This document shows positions 35,209-44,009 of a stretch of DNA of 64,000 bases, one piece after another. Each line of letters begins with the position of its first letter. Within the stretch, counting starts at the first letter, position 1. Source of the stretch: JAYZDF01 sp036337945 (GTDB lineage: Bacteria; Myxococcota; Kuafuiibacteriia; Kuafuiibacteriales; Kuafuiibacteriaceae); NCBI GenBank assembly GCA_036337945.1, contig JAYZDF010000124.1:4305-68304 (forward strand), in the 5' to 3' direction. A model generated the notes under the pieces. That model searched no databases. It was not told where the DNA came from and was given only the letters and a program-made list of their open reading frames with translations. Position numbers and translations under genes: made by a program.

Positions 35209-36027
35209 TTAGGCCGCACGCTTGACGACGACTGTTGCGACCGGTGCCTGAATTTGTGGAACAACTGCCTTTCTACCCATCATTTTGCGTGAGAGATATC
35301 GAGCGAATGTTGCCAAACTGAAATGACCAATTTGCACAGCCTCGTCGCCTTCTTGAAATTGTAATAGAGATTTGTAATAGCTATTCAACGAAGATTCACG
35401 GTGGTAATATTGGGTGTCGTCAGCGTCTTTTTGGAAAACGGTTCCCTTGACGCTGCCTCGAAATACAAACGCGCTTTCATCTAAAGGCGCGTCTTCGTGG
35501 ATATAAATTTTTTGCCTGTATTTTTCCGAGATCGTTCGCGCTATCAAAAGCTGCGTATCGCTCGGACTTGACCGAAAAGGCGATGGATAAACACTATCGA
35601 AGTTGAGTGCAACGTTACCGAGACTACTCAGCACGCAAGCCACATTAGAAATCCAAACGCGGCCAAGCGGGTTGTTTCTCAGCAAGTAACGTACTGCCAA
35701 CTGAGACGCGAGTCGATGGGTGAGCCGCAGTCCACGCGCATCAGGATGAACGCAAGTCAAACCGAGATGAAGCACGCTGCTTCTGATGCCAGGAACATCC
35801 AACAGGAGCGCGGACGCAAAACCGAGTAGTTTGCCGTCCGGGCCTCGGGCAACGGTAAGTACTTTATCATCCAGACCGTCACGTTCAGAAAAACATTGAT
35901 AGTCAGGAACTTTCCCAAAGCAGGCCTTTCCTAGCGCACGCAGGGACGCTGTAAGACGACTTCGTTGTAGGGCTGGTAGATAGATACCGGGGCATTCGTA
36001 ATATTCGATTTTGACTTGAGAACTCAT
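35209..36027 (-). CDS. GNAT-fold N-acyltransferase-like protein
   Basis: 272 residues, no signal peptide. The central acyl-CoA-binding motif is LGLTCVHPDARGLRLTHRLASQL (about residues 87-110), a variant of GNAT motif A. A preceding strand LLGFASALLLDVPG and a later helical part are also present. It does not look like a canonical OlsB, but it is the first gene of an operon followed directly by a PlsC-like acyltransferase. I suggest it transfers an acyl group to an amine of a lipid precursor; a different acceptor is possible. A Pho-box-like repeat sits 44 nt upstream of its ATG. Confidence 0.6.
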   Translation of the reverse strand: MSSQVKIEYYECPGIYLPALQRSRLTASLRALGKACFGKVPDYQCFSERDGLDDKVLTVARGPDGKLLGFASALLLDVPGIRSSVLHLGLTCVHPDARGLRLTHRLASQLAVRYLLRNNPLGRVWISNVACVLSSLGNVALNFDSVYPSPFRSSPSDTQLLIARTISEKYRQKIYIHEDAPLDESAFVFRGSVKGTVFQKDADDTQYYHRESSLNSYYKSLLQFQEGDEAVQIGHFSLATFARYLSRKMMGRKAVVPQIQAPVATVVVKRAA

Positions 36028-36070
36028 AGTTACCTCGCTGGAATGTGTAAGAAAGAGGCTAAAGCCACAA

Positions 36071-36087
36071 TGTGACTATGTTGTGAC
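36071..36087 (-). promoter_or_regulatory. Pho-box-like direct repeat upstream of the GNAT operon
   Basis: On the minus strand GTCACA occurs twice, 11 bp apart (GTCACAACATAGTCACA), 44 nt before the GNAT start. Two GTCA-type units at 11-bp spacing are the known PhoB-site layout. The -10 region downstream (TTTAGC) is weak. A PhoB-type activator site is an inference. Confidence 0.55.
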
Positions 36088-36202
36088 TATAAGTTGAAAA
36101 TTTTGCAGCTAGTCATAGACATTCTTGTTACGAGGTTGTGTCAAATGTTTCATTGTCCGCTATTTATTTCCCTTATTGTTGGTTCCGCGACATACATAAT
36201 GT

Positions 36203-37171
36203 GTGCGGCACCTCTATGAATTACAACGAATTCGAGATCTCGCAAACACCAACGATGAATTGGTAAACTCACGAGTTCTTGGCGAAGTCGAAGTGGATGG
36301 AAACAAGTTCGAAATCATCAGTCTCGTTATCGGTCCACCTGATGAAACTCTTCCGGTTTTCGGAGTTTTCGGCGGCGTACATGGTCTTGAACGAGTCGGC
36401 ACCCATGTCGTAGTTCACTGGTTAGAAAGTCTTCTTTCGAGACTGACCTGGGATCAACACTTACGAGAGTCATTCAAACACGCAAGAATCGTTTCTATTC
36501 CACTTATCAATCCTGGTGGGATGTATCTAAATCGGCGAAGTAATCCCAACGGAATCGACCTCATGCGAAACGCGCCAGTCGAAGCGGTATCAAAGGCTTC
36601 ATTTTTAGTCGGTGGACATCGAATTGGGGCGGCTTTGCCGTGGTTTCGAGGCAAAGTAGGACAAGACATGCAATTGGAGAGTAAGACCTTATGTGACTTC
36701 GTCTTGCAGGAAACCGTCCACGCTAAAGCAATAATCACACTCGATTGCCACTCTGGTTTCGGGACCGAAGACAGGCTTTGGTACCCTTATGCAAAACAAG
36801 TTGGCGAATTTCCTCACGAGCAGTCGGCGTTAGCATTCGGTGATCTTTTGCGATCGGCTCATCCCAATCACGTATACATCGTAGAGCCACAAGCAAAGCA
36901 GTACACAACCAATGGAGACTTGTGGGATTTTATCTATGACACGCATCTCGCGAGAGCTACGGACGTTTGTCCTCCTTATGTTCCATGGACTTTGGAAATG
37001 GGTTCTTGGGCCTGGGTACGAAAAAATCCGAAACAAGCACTATCTTTACTCGGACCGTTTAATCCTGTCCTATCCCACAGATATCGTCGCACCATGCGAC
37101 GTCATCTTATGCTCTTCGAAATCATGTGGGCAGCCGTGCGTAATTTTTCCTCTTGGGCACGTGGTCAGTGA
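36203..37171 (+). CDS. M14-family (carboxypeptidase/desuccinylase-like) metallohydrolase
   Basis: 322 residues from a GTG start, no signal peptide. It shows zinc-site motifs of the M14 superfamily: GGVHGLERVG (HxxE pair), NPNGIDLMRN (as in NxxGxDLNRN) and DCHSGFG (third His ligand), with a candidate catalytic Glu in WTLEMGSW. It therefore hydrolyses an amide or peptide bond, cytosolically. The nearest named groups are succinylglutamate desuccinylase/aspartoacylase-like and DUF2817 proteins. It is divergent from the GNAT operon and 150 nt upstream of the arginase gene; it could release arginine or an acyl-amino acid for that pathway. Confidence 0.75.
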   Translation: MRHLYELQRIRDLANTNDELVNSRVLGEVEVDGNKFEIISLVIGPPDETLPVFGVFGGVHGLERVGTHVVVHWLESLLSRLTWDQHLRESFKHARIVSIPLINPGGMYLNRRSNPNGIDLMRNAPVEAVSKASFLVGGHRIGAALPWFRGKVGQDMQLESKTLCDFVLQETVHAKAIITLDCHSGFGTEDRLWYPYAKQVGEFPHEQSALAFGDLLRSAHPNHVYIVEPQAKQYTTNGDLWDFIYDTHLARATDVCPPYVPWTLEMGSWAWVRKNPKQALSLLGPFNPVLSHRYRRTMRRHLMLFEIMWAAVRNFSSWARGQ

Positions 37172-37253
37172 TAATTCGACCGTAGAAATGTGACGAATGT
37201 TATACGTTTCGTTTTAGACTCTTCACAAACCGTCTTCAAATCATCGCTTTGTA

Positions 37254-37270
37254 GTCACAATTTCGGCACA
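37254..37270 (+). promoter_or_regulatory. Pho-box-like direct repeat upstream of the arginase gene
   Basis: GTCACA at 37254 and GGCACA at 37265, 11 bp apart, followed 9 nt later by TAGACT as a possible -10 and by the arginase ATG at 37322. The second unit has one mismatch to the GTCACA core. Confidence 0.5.
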
Positions 37271-37321
37271 GGCGCTGTCTAGACTCATGCTCGAACACAA
37301 ACGCTAGATTGCGGAGATTTT

Positions 37322-38374
37322 ATGACCAAAGTTCCAAATACATACCGAACACCTTCTTCCTTGGAAATCCTGACATGTGATGTAGAACTCGGCGCATCCT
37401 GTAGGGGCGCAGGCATGGGGCCACAGGCTCTTTTATACGAGTGCAACCACCGAGGCATACCGATTCACACATTCCCCTTGACCCGTTATTCTGGTCCTCC
37501 GCTTACGTTGAACCAACTCAACTACTCGTCCAATTTTTTTATGGATACGTTTTTGGAAATCTGTGAGGACCTCTCAGAGCAACATAGTTCTATTTTGCGA
37601 AGAAATGCACGAAGCCTTATATTGAGCGGTGATCACTCAACGGCGCATGGCTTCGTCTCTGGTATGCGAGAGACGTTTCCTGACGACACTATCGGTTTAA
37701 TCTGGATAGACGCGCATGGCGACATTCACTCACCGTTCACATCTCCGACAGGGAATCTTCATGGAATGCCAATTGCGGCCATGCTCGCAGAAGACAATCG
37801 CGGTTTGACTAGAAATGAAGTGTCGGAACAAGAAATCAATTACTGGAACGAACTAAAGAAGGTTGGCCCACGAAATATCTTTCCCAAATTGAACCACGAA
37901 GACATCCTATTTCTTGAGCTGCGTGACCTGGAGACGGAAGAATGGAGTTTGCTCCAGCGGCAGCAGATGTCCTATTTCACAGCACAAACTCGCAAAGAAG
38001 TTGGAATTTCACCCATCATCGAGATGACCTTGTCGTGGGCGAAACGATTTGACCATATTTATGTGTCGTTTGATGTTGACGCACTTGATGCAACTCTCGT
38101 TCCCGGGACGGGATGTCCGGTGAGTAACGGACTCGGTCTCGATGACGCCCGGCAATTGCTCTGCGCAGTATCAAGCATTCCGCAATTACGTGCGTTTGAA
38201 ATCTGCGAAATCAATCCCCTACTCGACCACGGCAATACGGTCGCAGAACGAATGGCTGGCTTACTAGACCAAATCTGGGAAAATTTAGTTCCGCATGAAT
38301 CAGAGAATGTAATTTTAGAGCTTCCTCCGAAAAGCAAGTCAGCGGCACCGGACAGACACCTAGCTGCCAGTTGA
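37322..38374 (+). CDS. Arginase-family ureohydrolase (probable arginase)
   Basis: 350 residues. Manganese-binding motifs of ureohydrolases are complete: SGDHSTAHG (about 102-110), WIDAHGDIHSP (128-138) and SFDVDALDA. The first Asp/His group is followed by PTGNLHGMP, which matches the SGNLHGQP substrate loop of true arginases rather than agmatinases, so the product is most likely ornithine plus urea. A possible 9-nt-spaced -10 and a Pho-box-like repeat lie upstream. It is 29 nt before the ketosynthase-SDR fusion gene, so the two are co-transcribed. Its placement with lipid genes suggests it feeds ornithine into lipid synthesis rather than only catabolism. Confidence 0.85.
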   Translation: MTKVPNTYRTPSSLEILTCDVELGASCRGAGMGPQALLYECNHRGIPIHTFPLTRYSGPPLTLNQLNYSSNFFMDTFLEICEDLSEQHSSILRRNARSLILSGDHSTAHGFVSGMRETFPDDTIGLIWIDAHGDIHSPFTSPTGNLHGMPIAAMLAEDNRGLTRNEVSEQEINYWNELKKVGPRNIFPKLNHEDILFLELRDLETEEWSLLQRQQMSYFTAQTRKEVGISPIIEMTLSWAKRFDHIYVSFDVDALDATLVPGTGCPVSNGLGLDDARQLLCAVSSIPQLRAFEICEINPLLDHGNTVAERMAGLLDQIWENLVPHESENVILELPPKSKSAAPDRHLAAS

Positions 38375-38403
38375 GGCAGTAAAAATTCCTTGGAGAATAA
38401 GAG

Positions 38404-40362
38404 ATGACAACAAAATCAACCGCACTCGAAAAAGTACCATCGAGCCCTAAGGCTAAAGCAATGAACACGAACAATACAAAAGGCCGCATAGGTATATCTG
38501 GCCTCTATTGTTCGTCCCTCGGAAAGCCGTTTACAAACGCTGAGCTTTACGAAATCAACGAAAAACTTGTGTTCGATAAAATCGACGAATCATCCCGCAG
38601 ACTTTATAAGAAACTTCTTCTAAATAATCCCGACCGAGTTCGTCATTTCGTCCGAGACTATGAAAAGATAGTGCAAACATGCAGTACAAAAGAGAAGGCC
38701 GACTATTTTCACGAAATCAGTTGTCAGCTCATGGAAGATGCGGCGGCCGGCGTACTCAATCAAACCGGAATTGACCCAAAAGAAATAGATTTTATCGTAG
38801 TCAACTACATGGCAGGCAAGACACTTCCGAGTTTGTCGAGTCATTTGGCCGGTCAGTTGGGACTTCGCACGGACGTTGTGAATGTCAACATGAGTGATAT
38901 GGGATGCTCAGCAGCGGTCGCCGCAATGGATTTGGGGCTTAGACTTCTTAAAAGTGAGGATAAAGCTAAGAGGGTTCTCATGATTGCCTTAGAGCCTGTG
39001 AGCAACTTGTTCCAATCAGAGGATGATTCGGGAGCGATTGTGGGGAACACTCTATTTGGTGAAGGATGTGCCGCCGTGGTCATGTCGTCTCATAAAGAGG
39101 ACATGCTCTATCACATTGAGGCGAGTCAACGTGTCCTCCACGCAGACGAAAAGAGCGTTGATGCGATCAAACTGGCGTGGAACGAACACGGTCCAATGAT
39201 TCAACTGTCGCGCGAGATTTCGTCGGTCGCAGGAAAAGCGATCGAGGATAATCTCAGACGCTTAGTCCCTCAGTTTTTGTCCGTTTCAGATAAAGCGAAA
39301 TATGTCGCAACAAAGAAAGTCCCCAAGTGGCAAAAGAAGATAGACTGGTGGGCGATTCACCCAGGCGGCACTTCAATTCTCAGAGGTTTCCAAAAACAGC
39401 TGAAGCTGGCGGACGCAGATTTAGGTCCTAGCTATCGAGTGTTTCAAGAGCGCTCGAATATGAGCTCTCCTTCGGTATTATACGCACTCAATAATATCGA
39501 GAAGCGAGGTCCAAAAGTCGGTGATCGAATCTTGATGGCGAGTTTTGGCTCTGGTTTTAAAGTTAACTCGATGATCCTGCGGAAAGGCAAAAAACGTATC
39601 TACGAGCGACACGAAAAATTTGCCGTCGTCATCGGTGGGACGTCAGGTATCGGCTTAGACTCCGCAAAGAAACTCATCGCTGATGGCTATCATACCTTTA
39701 TTGGGTCACGCCGCGTCGCAGATCCAAAAGCAACTTATGAACGATTAGAAAACGCGACCTACATTCCTCTTGATGTCACCGACACCAAATCAATCGAGGG
39801 ATTCACGAAACAGGTCTGGCAGAAATCCTGGGGTATTGATGCGCTCGTTGTCTCGTCAGGAATAGCGCCTGCTGGTGCACTCCAGGGTCGTCAAGATTCG
39901 CAAGAAATCATTCGAACAGTTCAAACCAACCTCACTGGCGCGATGGTCTGCGTAAATATGTTGATGCCTAAGATGAGACGCTTTGGAAAAGTAGTCCTGC
40001 TAAACTCGATTTTGGGACAAATCCCTTTAATGGGGAATGCCGCATACTGCGCGAGTAAAGCAGGCCTACGACATTTCGGCGAATGTCTCGAAATTGAACT
40101 CAAGCGGTCGGGTCGTAAAGTGACGGTTCACAATCTCTATCCCGCCTATGTCGAAACTCCAATGCTTGGAGACGTACAATCGTCATCGAAGACATTCTTG
40201 CGGCCCATTCAACCCGCGGTTGTCACCCAAGCAGTGAGCAGAATTGTCAACGACGCAAACGCCGGGACAGGAAAAGGTTTTGTTCTGTGGCGCGACCAAG
40301 TCATTGCGTACTTCTACCGTTACCTCCCTGGCTCATTTAAACAAGTTCTCGCTTCAATCTAA
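38404..40362 (+). CDS. Ketosynthase (KAS III/type III PKS-like)-SDR fusion enzyme
   Basis: 652 residues, two enzymes in one chain. Residues 30-395 are a thiolase-fold condensing enzyme close to KAS III, plant fatty-acid elongase and type III PKS families, with the triad Cys168 (DMGCSAAVA), His319 (WAIHPGGTS) and Asn352 (SNMSSPSVLY). Residues 405-650 are a short-chain dehydrogenase with GGTSGIG (411-417) and catalytic Ser535, Tyr548 and Lys552 (AAYCASKAG). The expected sequence of reactions is condensation to a 3-ketoacyl chain and reduction to a 3-hydroxyacyl chain. GGAG precedes the ATG. 3-Hydroxyacyl groups are the usual amide-linked chains of ornithine lipids, which fits the neighbours. 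Confidence 0.85.
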   Translation: MTTKSTALEKVPSSPKAKAMNTNNTKGRIGISGLYCSSLGKPFTNAELYEINEKLVFDKIDESSRRLYKKLLLNNPDRVRHFVRDYEKIVQTCSTKEKADYFHEISCQLMEDAAAGVLNQTGIDPKEIDFIVVNYMAGKTLPSLSSHLAGQLGLRTDVVNVNMSDMGCSAAVAAMDLGLRLLKSEDKAKRVLMIALEPVSNLFQSEDDSGAIVGNTLFGEGCAAVVMSSHKEDMLYHIEASQRVLHADEKSVDAIKLAWNEHGPMIQLSREISSVAGKAIEDNLRRLVPQFLSVSDKAKYVATKKVPKWQKKIDWWAIHPGGTSILRGFQKQLKLADADLGPSYRVFQERSNMSSPSVLYALNNIEKRGPKVGDRILMASFGSGFKVNSMILRKGKKRIYERHEKFAVVIGGTSGIGLDSAKKLIADGYHTFIGSRRVADPKATYERLENATYIPLDVTDTKSIEGFTKQVWQKSWGIDALVVSSGIAPAGALQGRQDSQEIIRTVQTNLTGAMVCVNMLMPKMRRFGKVVLLNSILGQIPLMGNAAYCASKAGLRHFGECLEIELKRSGRKVTVHNLYPAYVETPMLGDVQSSSKTFLRPIQPAVVTQAVSRIVNDANAGTGKGFVLWRDQVIAYFYRYLPGSFKQVLASI

Positions 40363-40453
40363 AATAAACCGTAAATTCGGGCACTTACAAGATATCGTGC
40401 ATTTTCTGCCTCACAGCTGTCACACAAATGCCATATTCGTGTACACTTAGAAT

Positions 40454-41458
40454 ATGGGTATTGCTCTAAGGTCGGTAACTCTTCAGACCTTGAGCCTCGC
40501 GATACTCATTATCGGCTGTCACCCCGCGCAATTAGGCTCACAAATTGAATGCCCTACCCCGACCGCAGCTGTGCAGGCCACTCTTCAAACGGAAGGTGGA
40601 ACATCGCCCTACTCGTTGGAATACGGTCAAACAAGCGCAGATGCCGAGTGCTGGGCCGGTTCAATGGCCGTCATCGACCAGGACAGCCATGATGTCCACC
40701 GCTTCAACGCACTCGACGGCAATATGCTTGAGCCACTTGTTCTGCACAATCTTGAACGGCAACGAATGTTTTCGAGCATCACTCTGCCGATGTCCAACCG
40801 GCGTTTTGTGACCGATTTCGAGAAAGGCTCAGTACTGTCCGTCGATTCCAAGACTGGAGAGTACCTCAAGCGGCGATTCGAGGACCGCAATATTCTCGAA
40901 GAGCCGGTCAAAATTCTCGCCCAGAACGACCTATTGTACGTCCTGGGGAACGATACTGAGAACATTGTGGTTCTTGATGACGAAGGCGACGTGATCACCA
41001 ATTTCAAGGCCCCAGAAATCAATTATCCCCATGATATGACCTTTGGTCCCGATGGTTTCGTGTACGTCGCCGTTGAATCCTACGAGGCGATGCCCCATTG
41101 GGTGCAGGTTTGGAATCCACAAACCGAGACATTCGAGCGTTCGTATCCTGCGCCTAAGGCAGGTGACATCGCCATGAGCGTGGCTGTGAGCGACGCAGGT
41201 GAGATGTTCGTTGCGAACTACACGTCGAGCGAAATTATTCGCTATTCAGACATCAACAACACCTTGAACTATGAAGTCTACTCACTACCGCAAAAGCCGC
41301 TTTCGCTTGGGATTGGGCCGAATAACCGCGTTTACGCCCTTACCGAGCACTCTATATATTATCTTGAAGTTTCGTCGAGTTCGACCGAGACCATCGAGCT
41401 GGTTCGCTTACAAGACTATGGGATCAAGCAACCGCGAAGCTTAGTCCTCGGTAACTGA
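40454..41458 (+). CDS. Beta-propeller lipoprotein (NHL/SMP-30-like)
   Basis: 334 residues. The lipobox is ILIIGC (Cys22). The mature protein has repeated blade motifs such as PHDMTFGPDGFVYVAVES, MSVAVSDAGEMFVANY and LGIGPNNRVYALTEHS, which mark a six-bladed NHL/SMP-30-type propeller. It is exported to the periplasm or outer membrane. An imperfect GTCACA element (40419) with a CATATT hexamer 7 nt later lies just upstream, but spacing to the start is very short. The ligand is unknown. Confidence 0.7.
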   Translation: MGIALRSVTLQTLSLAILIIGCHPAQLGSQIECPTPTAAVQATLQTEGGTSPYSLEYGQTSADAECWAGSMAVIDQDSHDVHRFNALDGNMLEPLVLHNLERQRMFSSITLPMSNRRFVTDFEKGSVLSVDSKTGEYLKRRFEDRNILEEPVKILAQNDLLYVLGNDTENIVVLDDEGDVITNFKAPEINYPHDMTFGPDGFVYVAVESYEAMPHWVQVWNPQTETFERSYPAPKAGDIAMSVAVSDAGEMFVANYTSSEIIRYSDINNTLNYEVYSLPQKPLSLGIGPNNRVYALTEHSIYYLEVSSSSTETIELVRLQDYGIKQPRSLVLGN

Positions 41459-41667
41459 AGATAGCAGCCAATCATTCCGTTCGACACCGTCTGTAAGCTG
41501 TCCCGGATCGCCTATCTCGCGAGCACTCTTCGTGACACCAGCGCGACACTTTTTCGTTTGATTTCGACATCTTGGAGACACCCCGAGGCCCAATGTGACA
41601 ACCAAGCAACATTACCGCAAAAAAAGAAACGAGATTGCCTTCAACGGCACGTTTGTTTTGCCGGTTC

Positions 41668-41697
41668 GTCACAAGGTCGTCACAGCTCAAATATAAA
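41668..41697 (+). promoter_or_regulatory. Pho-box-like repeat plus -10 upstream of the beta-helix lipoprotein gene
   Basis: GTCACA at 41668 and at 41679, exactly 11 bp apart, then seven nt and TATAAA (41692-41697) as a -10. The second repeat ends 44 nt before the ATG at 41728, the same distance as in the GNAT operon. This is the cleanest of the repeats in the window. Confidence 0.65.
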
Positions 41698-41727
41698 CAG
41701 TTTCTCAACTCCAAGGAGAAAAAAGAA

Positions 41728-43161
41728 ATGAACATAAAGAAACTTATACTCACTTCGGCCATTGGACTTGCAGGTCTCACTGGCTGTGACGATCATGACC
41801 ACGATCATGACAACAACAACAACATGATGACCGGCGTACTGCCCTCGCAAATCGTATGCGAGAGCAACGGTCCTTGTCGCATTGCCGCGCCAAAGAACAA
41901 TCCGATTACTCAGGATGTCACGCTCACTGCGGACAAAGCATGGATCTTGGAAGGCGGTGTATTCATCGGTGACGATGTTGCTGAAACAGTACTCACTATT
42001 GAACCAGGAACCACGATTTACGGTGACGCGGCCAGCAAGGCATTCTTGGTCATCACTCGGAACTCAAAGATCATCGCTGACGGCACCAAAGCCGCGCCTA
42101 TCGTCATGACTTCATCGAAGAACGTTGGCGAGCGCGCTGCGGGCGACTGGGGCGGCCTCATCATCAACGGGAAAGCTTCTGTAAACGGATGTACAAACGC
42201 ACCCTGTGAACCTGAAGGCGAAGGCGGAACTGGTCAATATGGCGGCTCTGATGACACCGACAATAGCGGTACCCTCCGCTACGTCCGCGTCGAATTCGCT
42301 GGTAACCCAATTACGCCAGACAACGAACTCAACGGTATTGCTTTCCAAGGCGTAGGCTCTGGAACCACTATCGAATACATCCAAGTCCACATGGGTAAAG
42401 ATGACGGTGTCGAATTCTTCGGTGGAACTGCACAATTCAAGTACATCCTCACCACCGGAATTTCTGACGACAACCTCGACTGGACTGACGGCTGGCGCGG
42501 AAAAGGCCAGTACCTCATCGTTCAACAATACGATGGTTTCGGTGACAACGGTATCGAAGCAGACAATAACGGCGACGACAATGCCGCAAGCCCACGAAGC
42601 AATCCTATCCTTTCAAACGTAACTCTGGTTGGTGTCCCAACTTCAAAGCGTTCTGATAACGGCCTTCTTCTTCGAGAGGGAACTGGCGCGCAAATCTGGA
42701 ACACCATCGTTGTTGGATTCGAAGACTCTTGTGTAGACATCGACCACACCGAAACCGTGAACAACGGCAAACCAGTATTCAAGAGCGTCGCAATCAGCTG
42801 CAACAAACCTTTTACTCAAGAAAAATGGGACTGCGAAGACGACGACAAAGACGACGACAAATGCAAGAACATGGAAGTTGCTACGGGCGACGCCAAAGAA
42901 GCTTGGACCGTTGAAGACTTTTTCAACACGATGGACGGCGGCAATCTGAACATCGCTTGGGACTCAATGTCACCCGACAATGTCCTGATGAAAGCCTTTG
43001 ATACTGCTGCACCGAACTTCATGCCGAAAGCGGGAGTCACGCTACCAACAGCAGCAGCTGTCAACGACTCGTTCTTCGATACGACGAACTACGTTGGTGC
43101 TGTCGACCCGAATGCTACGACTTCGTGGACTGATGGTTGGACCACCAGCGAGATGAACTAG
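41728..43161 (+). CDS. Right-handed beta-helix-like lipoprotein with an Asp/His-rich linker
   Basis: 477 residues from the ATG at 41728, which has AAGGAG before it (the frame opens 31 codons earlier). The lipobox LAGLTGC is followed by an acidic linker DDHDHDHDNNNN. The long mature part carries the repeated beta-helix pattern (TVLTIEPGTTIYGDA, DWGGLIINGKASVNG, LRYVRVEFAGNPITPD, TIEYIQVHMGKDDGVEFFGG). Similar surface lipoproteins sit next to TonB-dependent receptors in several phyla. It is followed by a strong terminator and then the TonB operon. The Pho-box-like promoter suggests phosphate control. The ligand or substrate is unknown. Confidence 0.75.
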   Translation: MNIKKLILTSAIGLAGLTGCDDHDHDHDNNNNMMTGVLPSQIVCESNGPCRIAAPKNNPITQDVTLTADKAWILEGGVFIGDDVAETVLTIEPGTTIYGDAASKAFLVITRNSKIIADGTKAAPIVMTSSKNVGERAAGDWGGLIINGKASVNGCTNAPCEPEGEGGTGQYGGSDDTDNSGTLRYVRVEFAGNPITPDNELNGIAFQGVGSGTTIEYIQVHMGKDDGVEFFGGTAQFKYILTTGISDDNLDWTDGWRGKGQYLIVQQYDGFGDNGIEADNNGDDNAASPRSNPILSNVTLVGVPTSKRSDNGLLLREGTGAQIWNTIVVGFEDSCVDIDHTETVNNGKPVFKSVAISCNKPFTQEKWDCEDDDKDDDKCKNMEVATGDAKEAWTVEDFFNTMDGGNLNIAWDSMSPDNVLMKAFDTAAPNFMPKAGVTLPTAAAVNDSFFDTTNYVGAVDPNATTSWTDGWTTSEMN

Positions 43162-43188
43162 AATCATAGATTTATAAAAACAACGATA

Positions 43189-43219
43189 AAAACAGTGGCG
43201 TTTCGGCGCCACTGTTTTT
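43189..43219 (+). terminator. Rho-independent terminator after the beta-helix lipoprotein gene
   Basis: A 12-bp perfect stem AAAACAGTGGCG (43189-43200) and CGCCACTGTTTT (43207-43218) with a 6-nt loop TTTCGG and an A-tract/T-tract on its flanks. It can end the lipoprotein transcript while allowing partial readthrough into the TonB operon 23 nt downstream. Confidence 0.92.
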
Positions 43220-43241
43220 GTCATTAGCAAAGGTAACCAAA

Positions 43242-44009
43242 ATGCGAAAAACTTCTTCCTACATTGCACTAAGCATTAGCACTTTCATCTTAGTGAGCAG
43301 CTCTTTTACTGCCGATGCGAAATCTCCCCGCGAGCTGGCCACCGCCCTCGCCGAAATCAGAGGAGAAGTTGAAACGCTCGCAACTCAACTTGAGGAAAGC
43401 AAAGAGAACCATCGTTCACGAATGCGTTCTCTTGAAACCCAAAAGACAGACCTCAAACTTGAGCTTCAACGAGAAACACTACAGCTCAAGCAGCTTCAAG
43501 CAAAATTGCAGACGATTCGCGAAGAAACGAAATCAGTCAGCGTCGCACAAAAAGATCTCACGCCCGCGATCAAGGCCGCGGTAAAACAACTGAAAGCGAG
43601 CATCATTACGGGCCTTCCCTATCACCTGGAAGACCGGCTTCAAGAATTACAGAAAGTCGAAGACCAAATGAACGACGGCCTCATTGCTCCCGGCCAAGCC
43701 GCTGCTCGCCTGTGGGAAAAAGTGGAAGACGAACTAAGACTCACGCGAGAAAGTCAACTCGACCGTCAGGTCATCAAAGTCCAAGGCAAATCCGTACTCT
43801 CCGATGTCATTCATCTTGGAATGGTCATGATGTTCTTCCGGACCCCAGACAACGAATTTGGGCGAGCCGTGAAGAAAAACGGTAGCTGGGCATTCGAAAT
43901 TGACGCGAAACCTGAAAATCAACCGCGCCTGACTAATCTCTTTGAAACCTTCGAGAAGCGTATCCGTGTTGGCTTCTTCGAAATTCCAAATGCATTGGAG
44001 ACAAAGTAA
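43242..44009 (+). CDS. DUF3450-like periplasmic coiled-coil protein of a TonB2-type system
   Basis: About 255 residues from the ATG at 43242 (the frame starts 8 codons earlier). A Sec signal (ALSISTFILVSSSFTADA) precedes a coiled coil over about residues 30-110 (ETLATQLEESKENH, then LELQRETLQLKQLQAKL). The C-terminal domain contains VIHLGMVMMFFRTPDNEFG and ENQPRLTNLFETFEKRI, as in DUF3450 proteins. In Vibrio TonB2 operons this gene lies first, ahead of the TtpC gene, as here. Its stop overlaps the next start by 1 nt. It probably helps couple the motor to TonB in the periplasm. Confidence 0.75.
   Translation: MRKTSSYIALSISTFILVSSSFTADAKSPRELATALAEIRGEVETLATQLEESKENHRSRMRSLETQKTDLKLELQRETLQLKQLQAKLQTIREETKSVSVAQKDLTPAIKAAVKQLKASIITGLPYHLEDRLQELQKVEDQMNDGLIAPGQAAARLWEKVEDELRLTRESQLDRQVIKVQGKSVLSDVIHLGMVMMFFRTPDNEFGRAVKKNGSWAFEIDAKPENQPRLTNLFETFEKRIRVGFFEIPNALETK

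Noticed and set aside
36134..36155. A Pho-box for the M14 hydrolase gene (TGTCAAATGTTTCA)
   Set aside because: The two TCA cores are 9 bp apart and the flanks differ from the GTCACA core.
40408..40437. A further Pho-box upstream of the propeller lipoprotein gene
   Set aside because: GTCACA is present at 40419, but the second unit is 9 bp away (CTCACA) and the start codon is too close, so it does not meet the 11-bp rule used for the other four.
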